This document shows, piece after piece, positions 26,813 to 35,651 of a DNA stretch of 64,000 bases. Numbering within the stretch: the stretch's first letter is position 1; the number at the start of each line of letters is the position of its first letter. The position numbers were made by a program, and so were the translations under genes. Under the pieces are notes generated by a model. That model was not told the origin of the DNA, did no database searches, and saw nothing but the letters and a program-made list of their open reading frames with translations. Origin of the DNA: Oscillospiraceae bacterium (GTDB taxonomy: Bacteria; Bacillota; Clostridia; Saccharofermentanales; Saccharofermentanaceae); contig FWXP01000001.1 of the NCBI GenBank assembly GCA_900176545.1, forward strand, positions 310,001-374,000, given 5' to 3'.

Positions 26813-28501
26813 ATGAGCAAGACAGTATCGACATGTATTTGTGAGACCAATCAGGTCCAGAATCAACCGCAGGAGAATGTATTCTTTCATACGCTCTACA
26901 GAACTCAGGCGGACTTTCCCAACGAGTTCTTAAGGACAGCAAGATCGACTTCGCCGATCCAGATCTGCGCAGTATTCTCAACTATCGGACCTGACAGTCT
27001 CGGAGCAATGCTCAACATCCAGCTCAATGATGAGCTCACCAAGATCGTTGCAGCAGCTCAGAGTCAGCCGGTACTCGATTTTGATGCTTTTTCCAATCAG
27101 GTAGTAAATGTACTCAATATAAAGGTATGTAATTATGTAGTAGCCAAGGGAGGTACTCCTCTTAAGGTATCCATGACCATGTCGATCATCGAAGGTGACA
27201 CTTTAAGGATCATCCATATCGGTAATACAAAGGCAGTACTTATTAGGGATAACAAGATCATGGCTCTTACCGAGGAGCAGACTGTAGCTCATCGATATGT
27301 TCAGATGGGCGCCATCACTCCCGACCAGGAGAAGACTCATCCTGAGAGCATGAATCTTACCCAGTATCTCGGAAAGCTTCCTCAGGATGGTGCCGTTATA
27401 GCCGACAAGAAGGTAAGGCTCAAGCTCAAGGACAATGATCAGATCTGCCTTATGGGCCTAGGTGTAGCTAAGCTGATGCCTGCTCAGATGAGGAACATGA
27501 TACTCGTGAAGCCTCAAGGTACTGAGAATAAGTGCCGTGATCTTGTTACATCCGCATATAACTACGGTGTAAAGTATGGCCTTACGGTTATCATGATAAA
27601 TGTCGAATCAACTTTCCTTCTTCCCGGTGATGCGGTGATCAACAGTAATCTTGCAACTGAAGCCGGAATGGGTAAGGCTAATCCTCAGAAGGAAGAGGAA
27701 CCCTACAGTCAGTTCAATGAACCTTACGGCGACAGGGCAGACGATGATGAGACAACCAGATTCGGTGCTACATCTGAAGATGAGGAAGAACTGGGAAGAA
27801 AGTCCAAGAAGGATAAGAGCAAGAAGATGAAGGCCGACAAGAAAAAGAATTCCGATCCTTCAACCAAGAAGGATATCATCGGAGCTCTTCTTACGTTCCT
27901 TATCTGCGGTGCTGTCGCATACGGAGGAATGTATCTCCTCTTTAATGCAAAGCATCTCTTTGATCTGTTTAAGCCCAAGACATCTGAGACAATCGTTAAC
28001 GAAGAACACGTAATGTATGTCGTTACCGATAATACTCCCGTATATGAATCCGCATCCCTTGACAGCGCTGTTATCGCAACCTTGAACAGAGGAGATCTTG
28101 TAACCTTTACAGGAGAAGAGGATACATTCTCAAAGGTAAGGTTCGGAGAGGGAACAGAAGGTTATATCCTTAGCATGCAGCTCTCTGAGGACGATCCCAC
28201 ATTAGGTGAGACACTGCCCGAAATGCAGGATCCTACACCTGTACCTCAGGATACCGCAGCTCCCGCAGCGGATCCCGCACCTGCTGCTGATCCCGCGCCC
28301 GTGAATGATACTCCTGCCGAGACACCCGCTGCTACCGAAGCTCAGACTGAAGCACCTACAGAACCCGTTGTAACGGAATATGAGCCGGATGATGCTCTTG
28401 AGACTACTGCGGCTCCTGCCGAGACTACGGAAGCGCCTGCTGAAACAGCCGCAGAGACTGCTGCTCCCGAGACTCAGCCCGAAGCTCCTGCAGAGACTTG
28501 A
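26813..28501 (+). CDS. Membrane PP2C-like pseudophosphatase with extracellular SH3 domain
   Basis: 562 residues. Residues about 45-265 follow the fold of bacterial PPM/PP2C phosphatases: a strand block SMTMSIIEGDTLRIIHIG, then LTEEQTVAHRYVQMGAITPDQ and HPESMNLTQYLG, all typical. The metal-binding acidic residues are gone: the usual GDSRA is GNTKA (137-141), the DG(M)GG turn is IGPDSLG, SDG is MGLG, and the DN before the last strand is GL. A Lys-rich cytoplasmic linker (about 325-353), one membrane helix (354-377), a bacterial SH3-like domain (about 397-457) and a Pro/Ala/Thr/Glu-rich external tail follow. Probably a non-catalytic sensor bridging cytosol and wall. It lies directly after the LCP gene. 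Confidence 0.8.
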   Translation: MSKTVSTCICETNQVQNQPQENVFFHTLYRTQADFPNEFLRTARSTSPIQICAVFSTIGPDSLGAMLNIQLNDELTKIVAAAQSQPVLDFDAFSNQVVNVLNIKVCNYVVAKGGTPLKVSMTMSIIEGDTLRIIHIGNTKAVLIRDNKIMALTEEQTVAHRYVQMGAITPDQEKTHPESMNLTQYLGKLPQDGAVIADKKVRLKLKDNDQICLMGLGVAKLMPAQMRNMILVKPQGTENKCRDLVTSAYNYGVKYGLTVIMINVESTFLLPGDAVINSNLATEAGMGKANPQKEEEPYSQFNEPYGDRADDDETTRFGATSEDEEELGRKSKKDKSKKMKADKKKNSDPSTKKDIIGALLTFLICGAVAYGGMYLLFNAKHLFDLFKPKTSETIVNEEHVMYVVTDNTPVYESASLDSAVIATLNRGDLVTFTGEEDTFSKVRFGEGTEGYILSMQLSEDDPTLGETLPEMQDPTPVPQDTAAPAADPAPAADPAPVNDTPAETPAATEAQTEAPTEPVVTEYEPDDALETTAAPAETTEAPAETAAETAAPETQPEAPAET

Positions 28502-28523
28502 TGATCATACAATAAAGTAATAA

Positions 28524-28563
28524 AAAAGCACCGTTTCGGATCAATCTCGAGACGGTGCTTTTG
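28524..28563. terminator. Bidirectional terminator between convergent genes
   Basis: AAAAAGCACCGT / ACGGTGCTTTT stem, further extended inward by CG/CG pairs. It serves the rightward PP2C-like gene and the leftward aspartokinase gene. Confidence 0.88.
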
Positions 28564-28587
28564 TTTATGTTGTTTCTGATATCACTA

Positions 28588-29940
28588 TTAATATCTGAAC
28601 AGTTCCTTGTAGAGGACTCTTACGGAATAATCGCAATATGCTTCAGATACACCGAACATCATGGAGATCTCGGAAGCACCCTGGTTTACGATCTTCAGGT
28701 TGATACCTGCAGAGGAGAGTGCGGATGCAGCTCTTGCCATGATACCGACGGACTTTTCCATTGCCTGACCGACGATCATTACGATAGCAAGATCCTTCTC
28801 GATCTTTACTTCATCAACCTTGAGTTCATTCTTAACTCTGTTAACGATGATCTCTTCCTTTTCAGGTGTGAAGTATTTCTTTCTTGCGATGATCGTAACG
28901 GAATCGATACCGGAAGGCATGTGCTCGATGGATACACCTTCCTCAGTAAATATCTTAAGGAGATTCATGAGGAATCCGATCTCATGGTTCATAAGATACT
29001 TGGTGATAGTGATCGTAAGAAATCCCTTTTCACCTGCGATACCTGTTACAAGGGAATCGAAATGTGACCTTCTTGATACGATCTTTGTTCCGCCTGCCTT
29101 AGGGTTATTGGTATTCTTGATGTGTACGGGAATACCTCTTACATATACAGGGTAGAGGGCTTCCTCGTGAAGGACCTGGAATCCTGCGTAAGCGAGCTCT
29201 CTCATCTCATCGTAAGTGATCTCTGTGATAGGGAAGGGATTCTTAACGATGTTGGGGTTAACGGCATAAACGTTATCAACGTCTGTCCAGTTCTCGTATA
29301 CCTCTGCATCGACTGCACCGGCAAGGATAGAACCGGTGATATCAGAACCGCCCCTTGAGAATGTGATTATCTGACCGTCCTTGCTGTAACCGTAGAAGCC
29401 GGGGAAGATACAGATCTGCTTCTCGTACTTGAGCTCTTCAAGGTTCTCATAAGACTCACCAAGGATACGGGCCTTACCCATCTCGTCGTGCTCAAGGAAG
29501 AGACCGCACTTCTTGGGATTGCAGTACTTAGCGGGATGACCGATGGATGTAAGATACTTAGCAACCACTCTTGCAGAGCAATCCTCACCCATAGCCTTAA
29601 CTGAATCAAGGTACTTAATATCGTCATTGTAGTCTGCAGATGCGACTGTCTCGAGAGTCTCGCGGATCTCAGGGAGGATATCCTCGACATCGAGTTCATC
29701 TGCGATCTCCTTATATCTTGCGACTACGGCCTCGAGCTCATCCTTATAGTCGTTGCCTGCAAGCCTTGCCTTAGCAACTGCTATAAGAAGATCAGTTACC
29801 TTGATATCGTCCTTTGTCCTCTTACCGGGAGCAGATACTACTACGATCTTGCGATCGGGATCGTCAAGAACGATATCACACACTTTCTTTATCTGAAATG
29901 CATTGGCGAGTGAAGTTCCGCCGAACTTTGCAACCTTCAT
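28588..29940 (-). CDS. lysC: Aspartate kinase
   Basis: Phosphorylates aspartate, the entry step to lysine, threonine and methionine. 450 residues from the ATG at 29940, preceded by AAAGAGG; the longer upstream frame is not used. The N-terminal kinase starts KVAKFGGTSLANA and contains FSRGGSDITGSI; the C-terminal about 150 residues form two ACT domains (LTITITKYLMNHEIGF and LAIVMIVGQAMEKSVG) for amino-acid feedback. No lysine riboswitch is apparent in the 180 bp upstream. Homoserine dehydrogenase of the same pathway is at 43002. Which isozyme this is, and hence the exact gene symbol, is not certain. Confidence 0.93.
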   Translation of the reverse strand: MKVAKFGGTSLANAFQIKKVCDIVLDDPDRKIVVVSAPGKRTKDDIKVTDLLIAVAKARLAGNDYKDELEAVVARYKEIADELDVEDILPEIRETLETVASADYNDDIKYLDSVKAMGEDCSARVVAKYLTSIGHPAKYCNPKKCGLFLEHDEMGKARILGESYENLEELKYEKQICIFPGFYGYSKDGQIITFSRGGSDITGSILAGAVDAEVYENWTDVDNVYAVNPNIVKNPFPITEITYDEMRELAYAGFQVLHEEALYPVYVRGIPVHIKNTNNPKAGGTKIVSRRSHFDSLVTGIAGEKGFLTITITKYLMNHEIGFLMNLLKIFTEEGVSIEHMPSGIDSVTIIARKKYFTPEKEEIIVNRVKNELKVDEVKIEKDLAIVMIVGQAMEKSVGIMARAASALSSAGINLKIVNQGASEISMMFGVSEAYCDYSVRVLYKELFRY

Positions 29941-30123
29941 ATGATCCTCTTTCCGAACGCCACGGTGTCTATGTGTGGCGGACATTTGTTTTTCCAATGT
30001 GTACAATACTACCATAACGATATTTTTACGGCAATAAGTACATAATAAAAATAATCTCATATGTAGTTACGTTTTATGGTGAATATCACAAACATATCTA
30101 TTCTGTTTACTTTTTGAGGCTTT

Positions 30124-30639
30124 ATGTATAAAATCTTGCTCATGAATATCTTTAGAGCAATGGTTCCCGATACCGTATATAAGAGAGCGGATGTCATACC
30201 TTACGAAGAACTTAAGTCGCAGGGAAAGACATGCATCCTATTCGATTTTGATAACACATTAGGCCCCGATCATGCTACGGCTCCCGATAAATATGCTTTC
30301 GATATCATAGCAAAGGTCCGTGAGCTTGGTTTTAAGTGCTGCCTTGTGTCTAATGCCAAGTCCGGAAGATCCGCAGGTATTGCCGAAAAGCTCGATATCC
30401 CTTGTGTTACTTATGCTCATAAGCCGCGTCCCGTCGGCATATTCAGAGCTATGGAGAAGATGAGTGCTACTCCTGATGAGACCGTAATGATAGGTGACCA
30501 GGTATTTACCGACGTTATCGCAGGAAGGCTGGCAGGTGTATATACCATCATGGTAGAGAGATATTCCTCCAAAGAGATATGGTATGTTGTTCTTAAAAGG
30601 CCTTTAGAGAAGATAGTTCGTCTCGTAGCAAGATACTGA
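30124..30639 (+). CDS. yqeG: YqeG-family HAD-IIIA phosphatase
   Basis: 171-residue HAD-superfamily hydrolase. Motif I is FDFDNTLG (nucleophile Asp in DxDNT), motif II lies in CLVSNAKSG, the Lys of motif III in AHKPRP, and motif IV is IGDQVFTDVIAG. The family (B. subtilis YqeG) is conserved in Firmicutes near ribosome-assembly and replication genes and is treated as a putative phosphatase with an unproven substrate. The ATG follows GAGG. Confidence 0.9.
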   Translation: MYKILLMNIFRAMVPDTVYKRADVIPYEELKSQGKTCILFDFDNTLGPDHATAPDKYAFDIIAKVRELGFKCCLVSNAKSGRSAGIAEKLDIPCVTYAHKPRPVGIFRAMEKMSATPDETVMIGDQVFTDVIAGRLAGVYTIMVERYSSKEIWYVVLKRPLEKIVRLVARY

Positions 30640-30709
30640 TCGACAATATTGTCGAAATTTGTCGAAATTTTTGTCCCTTTTTTAAATCTGATTCCTATAT
30701 AGTATCGAT

Positions 30710-31069
30710 ATGAAAGATACTACAGAAATAGGGAATATCGCTGAAGAAGCCGTAACAAAGGTACTTATGCGTAAAGGCTTAAGACTCGTTGCAAGAAATT
30801 ACAGCGTTCCTAATTGCGGAGAGCTCGATGTGGTAATGAAAAGAGGCAGTATCCTCTATGTTGTTGAAGTCAAATCACGCCTCGCTTCCGATTGGCAGAC
30901 TCCCATAGAAGCCATCGCTACGGGCAAGAGAAAGAAGATACTTAAGACTACCCGGATATTTATGTGCAGGGAAGGATTTACCGAACACGACGTTATCTTT
31001 TTGGCAGGTTGCGTGACGCATAACAGGGAAGGTGTCGTGCAAAAGATAGAAATTGTTCCATTTGAATGA
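30710..31069 (+). CDS. YraN-family (UPF0102) endonuclease-like protein
   Basis: 119 residues matching UPF0102: GNIAEEAVTKVLMRKGLRLV, then the nuclease-type core GELDVVMKRG and VVEVKSR, with Glu, Asp, Glu and Lys in the positions of a restriction-endonuclease-like active site. Cellular role unknown. Weak ribosome site; it is separated by 70 bp from yqeG. Confidence 0.9.
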   Translation: MKDTTEIGNIAEEAVTKVLMRKGLRLVARNYSVPNCGELDVVMKRGSILYVVEVKSRLASDWQTPIEAIATGKRKKILKTTRIFMCREGFTEHDVIFLAGCVTHNREGVVQKIEIVPFE

Positions 31070-31076
31070 AATCCGG

Positions 31077-31105
31077 TTGCCAGTCACTTGCAAGATTATT
31101 ATAAT
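31077..31105 (+). promoter_or_regulatory. aspT promoter
   Basis: TTGCCA (31077-31082), 17-bp spacer, TATAAT (31100-31105). The spacer holds TTGCAAGATT (31088-31097); a second TTGCAAG lies at 31139-31145, within the probable leader of about 85 nt. Confidence 0.65.
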
Positions 31106-31195
31106 GATTTAGGTTTTGGGCAGAAATGCCGGAATTTGTTGCAAGTTACAATCAAAACAATTTCATATTCAGAGTCGAATGACGGAGGATTACAG

Positions 31196-32485
31196 ATGAA
31201 GGCTTACACTGAAATGTCAGCAGAAGAGTTGATGAGCGAGAAGCAGTCGCTTCTTAAGAGAGTTGAGGAATTCAAGGCAATGAATCTTGCACTTGATATG
31301 ACAAGAGGTAAGCCCTCTCCCGATCAGCTTGCACTCAGCAATGAGCTCTTCGAGGGTTTGAAGGACAGTTCCTTTACATCCAAGAGCGGTGCTGATGTAA
31401 GAAATTACGGCGTGCCCGATGGTATCGTTGAAGCAAGAGAGCTTTTCGCAGAAGTTCTCGATACAGAGAAGGAGAACATCTACATCGGTAACGGTTCTTC
31501 TCTTAACCTTATGTTCGACGCACTTATGAGAGCATATGTATTCGGTGAGCATGATTCCGAGAAGCCTTGGGGACAGATCGAGAACAAGAAGTGGCTCTGC
31601 CCCGTTCCCGGTTATGACAGACACTTCAAGGTAACTGAGACATTGGGATTCGAGCTCATTCCCGTACCTTTGAAGGAAGACGGTCCCGATATGGATATCG
31701 TTGAAGAGCTCGTTAAGGATCCTACAGTTCTCGGTATGTGGTCCGTGCCTTGCTATACAAATCCCGACGGATATGTTTATTCTGAGGCTGTATGCAAGAG
31801 ACTTGCTTCCATGAAGACAGCAGCTAAGGACTTCCGTATCTTCTGGGATAACGCATACTGCGTTCACCACCTCTATGACGAGCCTGAGAAGCAGGAGAGC
31901 ATCCCTGATATGCTTCGTCTTTGCAAGGAAGCGGGAAATGCTTCCAGAGTATATGAGTTCTCATCTACATCTAAGATCACTTTCGCAGGCGCAGGCCTTT
32001 CATGCTTTGCTACAAACGAAGAGAACATGAAGCACAGCAAGAAGTTCACTTCCGTTCAGACGATCGGCGCTAATAAGATAAATCAGTATGCTCACATCCT
32101 CTTTATGCCCGACCTTGCAGCTATGAAGAAGCAGATGAGCAAGCACGCAGCTTTCTTAAGACCTAAGTTTGAGCTTACTCTTTCCATCATGGATAAGGAG
32201 CTTGAGGGAACAGGTGCAGTCAGGTGGCATAAGCCCAACGGCGGTTACTTCATCAGCGCATACGTATTCCCCGGCACAGCTAAGGCTACTGTTGCTATGT
32301 GTAAGGATCTCGGTGTTGCTTTCACACCCGCAGGTGCTACATATCCTTACGGTAATGATCCTGATGATTCCAACATCCGTATCGCACCCAGCTTCCCGAG
32401 CCTTGCAGATATCGAAAAGGCTGTAGAAGTATTCTGTGTATGTGCTAAACTTACTGCAATAGAAAAGATCGAGGAGGCACTTTAA
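31196..32485 (+). CDS. aspT: Aspartate aminotransferase, AspT (class Ic) type
   Basis: PLP-dependent aminotransferase of 429 residues. It matches the subgroup represented by corynebacterial AspT rather than classical AspC: KKWLCPVPGYDRHF, GMWSVPCYTNPDGYVYS, FWDNAYCVHHL, and the PLP-lysine block STSKITFAGAG. Likely reaction: oxaloacetate plus glutamate to aspartate plus 2-oxoglutarate. The ATG at 31196 follows GGAGG; the open frame extends upstream to 31088 but that covers the promoter. Its stop overlaps the purB start by 1 nt; aspartate is a substrate upstream of the PurB reaction, so the pairing makes metabolic sense. Confidence 0.9.
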   Translation: MKAYTEMSAEELMSEKQSLLKRVEEFKAMNLALDMTRGKPSPDQLALSNELFEGLKDSSFTSKSGADVRNYGVPDGIVEARELFAEVLDTEKENIYIGNGSSLNLMFDALMRAYVFGEHDSEKPWGQIENKKWLCPVPGYDRHFKVTETLGFELIPVPLKEDGPDMDIVEELVKDPTVLGMWSVPCYTNPDGYVYSEAVCKRLASMKTAAKDFRIFWDNAYCVHHLYDEPEKQESIPDMLRLCKEAGNASRVYEFSSTSKITFAGAGLSCFATNEENMKHSKKFTSVQTIGANKINQYAHILFMPDLAAMKKQMSKHAAFLRPKFELTLSIMDKELEGTGAVRWHKPNGGYFISAYVFPGTAKATVAMCKDLGVAFTPAGATYPYGNDPDDSNIRIAPSFPSLADIEKAVEVFCVCAKLTAIEKIEEAL

Positions 32486-33933
32486 TGTCTGAACTTATTT
32501 CCAAGCCCTCTTATGAGAGCCCTTTGAATTCCCGTTATGCAAGCCCCGAGATGCAGTATATCTTCTCTCCCGATAAGAAGTTCACTACCTGGAGAAAGCT
32601 CTGGATCGCACTTGCAGAGTCCGAGAAGGAACTTGGTCTTAATATCACTGATGAGCAGATAAATGAGCTCAAGGCTCACATCGACGATGTCGATTATGAA
32701 GCTGCAGCAGCTTACGAGAAGAAGCTTCGCCACGATGTTATGGCACACGTACATGCATATGGCGATCAGTGCCCCAATGCTAAGGGTATCATCCATCTCG
32801 GTGCTACATCCTGCTATGTTGGTGATAATACCGATATCATCATCATGAGAGAAGCTCTTGAGCTTATCCGCAAGAGGCTCGTAGTATGTATAGCTAAGCT
32901 TTCAGAGTTTGCTGATGAATATAAGTCAATGCCTACTTTGGGTTTCACTCATTTCCAGCCTGCACAGCTCGTTACAGTAGGTAAGAGAGCTACGCTTTGG
33001 CTTCAGGATCTTCTCTTCGATCTTGAGGAGGTTGAGGCCGTAACAGCATCCTTGAAGATGCTCGGCTGTAAGGGTACTACAGGTACACAGGCCAGCTTCT
33101 ACGATCTCTTCGAGGGTGATCACGCTAAGTGCGTAGAGCTTGATAAGAAGATCGCCAATAAGATGGGATTCGAAGCATCTTATTATGTTTCCGGTCAGAC
33201 ATACTCCAGAAAGGTCGATTCCAGAGTTCTGAACTGCCTTTCTTCTATAGCTCAGAGTGCTCATAAGTTCAGTAATGACATCAGACTCCTTCAGCATCTG
33301 AAGGAGATCGAGGAGCCCTTCGAGAAGAATCAGATCGGTTCTTCCGCTATGGCATATAAGCGTAATCCCATGAGATCCGAGCGAATCGCTTCTCTTGCAA
33401 GATACGTTATCGCAGATGCTCTTAATCCTGCTATGACAGCAGCTGAGCAGTGGTTCGAGAGAACACTTGACGATTCCGCTAATAAGCGTATCAGCGTACC
33501 CGAGGCTTTCCTTGCTGTTGATGCGATCCTCGGTATTTACACAAATATCGTTTCCGGTATAGTTGTATATCCCAATATGATCCATCAGCACATCATGAAC
33601 GAACTTCCTTTCATGGCTACTGAGAACATCATGATGGAAGCAGTTAAGAGAGGAGGCGACCGTCAGGCTCTTCACGAGAAGATCCGTGTAGCTTCTATGG
33701 AAGCAGGTAAGACAGTTAAGGTTGAAGGTAAGCCCAACAATCTCCTTGATCTTATTGTTGAAGATCCCGAGTTCGGTCTCGACAGAGAGTCTCTTGATTC
33801 TCTCCTTGATCCTAAGCTCTACATCGGAAGATGTCCTGAGCAGGTAACTACATTTATCGAGGAAGCTATCAAGCCTGTTCTTGCATCACATGCAGATGAC
33901 CTTAAAGTTGAGGATGTTGAACTTAAGGTTTGA
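32485..33933 (+). CDS. purB: Adenylosuccinate lyase
   Basis: Cleaves SAICAR to AICAR and adenylosuccinate to AMP, releasing fumarate. 482 residues of the fumarase/aspartase superfamily, with the signature GSSAMAYKRNPMRSE, the HLGATS block (IIHLGATSCYVGDN) and TLGFTHFQPAQLVTVGKR. The start ATG shares its A with the aspT TAA, implying coupled translation. Confidence 0.95.
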   Translation: MSELISKPSYESPLNSRYASPEMQYIFSPDKKFTTWRKLWIALAESEKELGLNITDEQINELKAHIDDVDYEAAAAYEKKLRHDVMAHVHAYGDQCPNAKGIIHLGATSCYVGDNTDIIIMREALELIRKRLVVCIAKLSEFADEYKSMPTLGFTHFQPAQLVTVGKRATLWLQDLLFDLEEVEAVTASLKMLGCKGTTGTQASFYDLFEGDHAKCVELDKKIANKMGFEASYYVSGQTYSRKVDSRVLNCLSSIAQSAHKFSNDIRLLQHLKEIEEPFEKNQIGSSAMAYKRNPMRSERIASLARYVIADALNPAMTAAEQWFERTLDDSANKRISVPEAFLAVDAILGIYTNIVSGIVVYPNMIHQHIMNELPFMATENIMMEAVKRGGDRQALHEKIRVASMEAGKTVKVEGKPNNLLDLIVEDPEFGLDRESLDSLLDPKLYIGRCPEQVTTFIEEAIKPVLASHADDLKVEDVELKV

Positions 33934-33961
33934 TACGAAATTTGTTAGAAAATCTATACTT

Positions 33962-33992
33962 GAGCACCCTTTTTGTCGAGGGTGCTCTTTTT
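33962..33992 (+). terminator. Intrinsic terminator of aspT-purB
   Basis: GAGCACCCT / AGGGTGCTC stem, 8-nt loop, then TTTTT. Confidence 0.9.
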
Positions 33993-34029
33993 ATCGCAAG
34001 TATTAACAATTCCTTAACAAATGCAACGC

Positions 34030-34056
34030 TTGTCACGTATACCTCAATGGTATAAT
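34030..34056 (+). promoter_or_regulatory. Promoter of the diguanylate cyclase gene
   Basis: TTGTCA (34030-34035), a short 15-bp spacer and an extended -10 TGGTATAAT ending at 34056. Transcription would start near 34063, which would leave almost no leader for starts at 34067-34073 and supports the start at 34100. Confidence 0.5.
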
Positions 34057-34099
34057 CATAACGTTTTTGATGATGTCAAATCATGTATTTAAGGATGTT

Positions 34100-35239
34100 A
34101 TGAAGTTAGAAGGCAATTATTTAGTTAGAGTTTATAAGAGGATGTCTGACGTGGGAACATGGCAGAGCATTCTTGATGCCTATATTTTTATAGGGATCAT
34201 ATCCTTTGTCTTCAACCTTGTTATCGATTCGGTCGGTTATGCTTTCGCTTGCTATTGCATGGGTGCCAAGTTCACGCTCCTCGCTTCTCATATGACAAAG
34301 GAACAGGCGTCAATATTCTGGTTCTTTATTATCCATACGATATTCGCTACTATCGCTATCACATATTGCATTACCAGGTTATACAACAAGATCATCAATC
34401 GACCTGTTGTCGACTTCAAGACTGAACTTTCCGAGATGGCAAAGCATGAACTCTCCGATTATTTTGTATCAGGTAAGATGAGTCAGCCCTTCAGAGATCC
34501 TACCAGTCCCGTATCATGGACTGACCAGGTAAGGTTTTATGTTGATACTGCTTCAGTTGAGAAGTATCTGGATGAACTTACCGGCTGTTTTAACAGAAAA
34601 TACTTTACTCATAAGCTCATCAGCTATATGAATACACAGCTTATGGTCAACAGAAGATATCGTAAGGATTTCGACAGATACGGTGACGATATGTACGGTA
34701 TCTTCATGATCGATATCGATCATTTCAAGAGCATCAACGACGTATATGGCCATGCCATGGGGGATGTCGTTTTGAAGAATGTCGGTAAGCTCCTCCGTGA
34801 GACAATAGGTGATAACGGTGTAGTTATCAGAAACGGCGGCGAGGAGTTCGTTATCGTATATCTTGCCAAGTTCCCCTTCGATTTTGCTGTTGTAGCAGAG
34901 CATATCAATCAGGCCTTCAGAGATAATATCAAGGTCCCCAGCAGCGGAGGAATAAAGGGAAGAGATGTAACTTGTTCTATCGGATTCGTTCGTTTCCCTT
35001 TCTTCGAGAATGCAGATCAGTTATTCGATCTTAAGGAGCACGTTGACCTTTCCGATATGGCTATGTATGTGAGCAAGACTACCGGCAGGGACAGATGGAA
35101 TGAGCTTAAAGCTACAAGGATCCCTACTGACAAGATCGATCAGTCAATGTACCTCAACAGCCCCGAATACGGCCTTAAGAGAGGTTATTACGTTCTTCGT
35201 GATAAGAACGGTGAACACTCCACTATATCTGACAAGTAA
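34100..35239 (+). CDS. Membrane diguanylate cyclase (GGDEF protein)
   Basis: Makes cyclic di-GMP from two GTP. 379 residues: two membrane helices (about 22-45 and 70-95), a cytoplasmic linker, and a GGDEF domain of about 170 residues with LDELTGCFNRKYF, FMIDIDHFKSINDVYGHAMGD, and an intact active-site GGEEF. No RxxD product-inhibition site precedes it in the usual position. The start ATG at 34100 has AAGGA at proper spacing; codons at 34067-34073 also fit the frame but abut the predicted transcription start. It may oppose the EAL protein at 737-4543. Confidence 0.88.
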   Translation: MKLEGNYLVRVYKRMSDVGTWQSILDAYIFIGIISFVFNLVIDSVGYAFACYCMGAKFTLLASHMTKEQASIFWFFIIHTIFATIAITYCITRLYNKIINRPVVDFKTELSEMAKHELSDYFVSGKMSQPFRDPTSPVSWTDQVRFYVDTASVEKYLDELTGCFNRKYFTHKLISYMNTQLMVNRRYRKDFDRYGDDMYGIFMIDIDHFKSINDVYGHAMGDVVLKNVGKLLRETIGDNGVVIRNGGEEFVIVYLAKFPFDFAVVAEHINQAFRDNIKVPSSGGIKGRDVTCSIGFVRFPFFENADQLFDLKEHVDLSDMAMYVSKTTGRDRWNELKATRIPTDKIDQSMYLNSPEYGLKRGYYVLRDKNGEHSTISDK

Positions 35240-35245
35240 AATTGC

Positions 35246-35274
35246 TTGACAACACATTTCGTGATGTGTATTAT
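35246..35274 (+). promoter_or_regulatory. Promoter of the ylxM-ffh-ribosome operon
   Basis: Near-consensus TTGACA (35246-35251), 17-bp spacer, TATTAT (35269-35274), ending 37 bp before the ylxM start codon. This strength fits SRP and ribosomal genes. Confidence 0.85.
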
Positions 35275-35311
35275 TATCGAGTGCATTTATGTACGCGGAG
35301 GTTTTGCTTGT

Positions 35312-35638
35312 ATGAAATCAGTTGAAGATCTTATGCTTCTGGATTTTTACGGTAATCTCCTGACTGATAAGATGAGAGATTGTCTGGAGCTCTATCTCAA
35401 TGATGATCTTTCTCTGGCTGAGATAGCAGATGATGCAGGGATCAGCAGACAGGGTGCACACGATACTGTAAAGAGAGCACTTGCTCAGCTTCACTCTTAT
35501 GAAGAGAAGCTAGGATTGGTAGAAAGGTTCTCTGAACAGAAAAGGATCGTAGAAAAAGCTTTATCTTATATCGAACTTAAAGATTATGATAATGCATCCA
35601 AGATCCTCATTGAACTTAAGAATGATCTTGAAGACTGA
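35312..35638 (+). CDS. ylxM: YlxM-type HTH protein (UPF0122)
   Basis: 108-residue helix-turn-helix protein that normally precedes ffh in Firmicutes and is thought to modulate SRP. The block LSLAEIADDAGISRQGAHDTVKRA is the sigma-region-4-like HTH. The start ATG at 35312 follows GGAGG; the frame is open further upstream but that overlaps the promoter. ffh starts 13 bp after its stop. Confidence 0.92.
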   Translation: MKSVEDLMLLDFYGNLLTDKMRDCLELYLNDDLSLAEIADDAGISRQGAHDTVKRALAQLHSYEEKLGLVERFSEQKRIVEKALSYIELKDYDNASKILIELKNDLED

Positions 35639-35651
35639 TAGGAAGTAACCG

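Noticed and set aside
28820-29358. Plus-strand open frames opposite aspartokinase (28555-29358)
   Set aside because: Shadow frames of the minus-strand gene, lacking ribosome sites and recognisable domains.
29941-30123. Lysine riboswitch upstream of aspartokinase
   Set aside because: The 180-bp region lacks the conserved purine-rich core and any terminator hairpin.
30648-30671. Direct repeat GTCGAAATTT x2 before yraN as a regulatory repeat
   Set aside because: Only two short AT-rich units with no matching copy elsewhere that I could see; likely chance.
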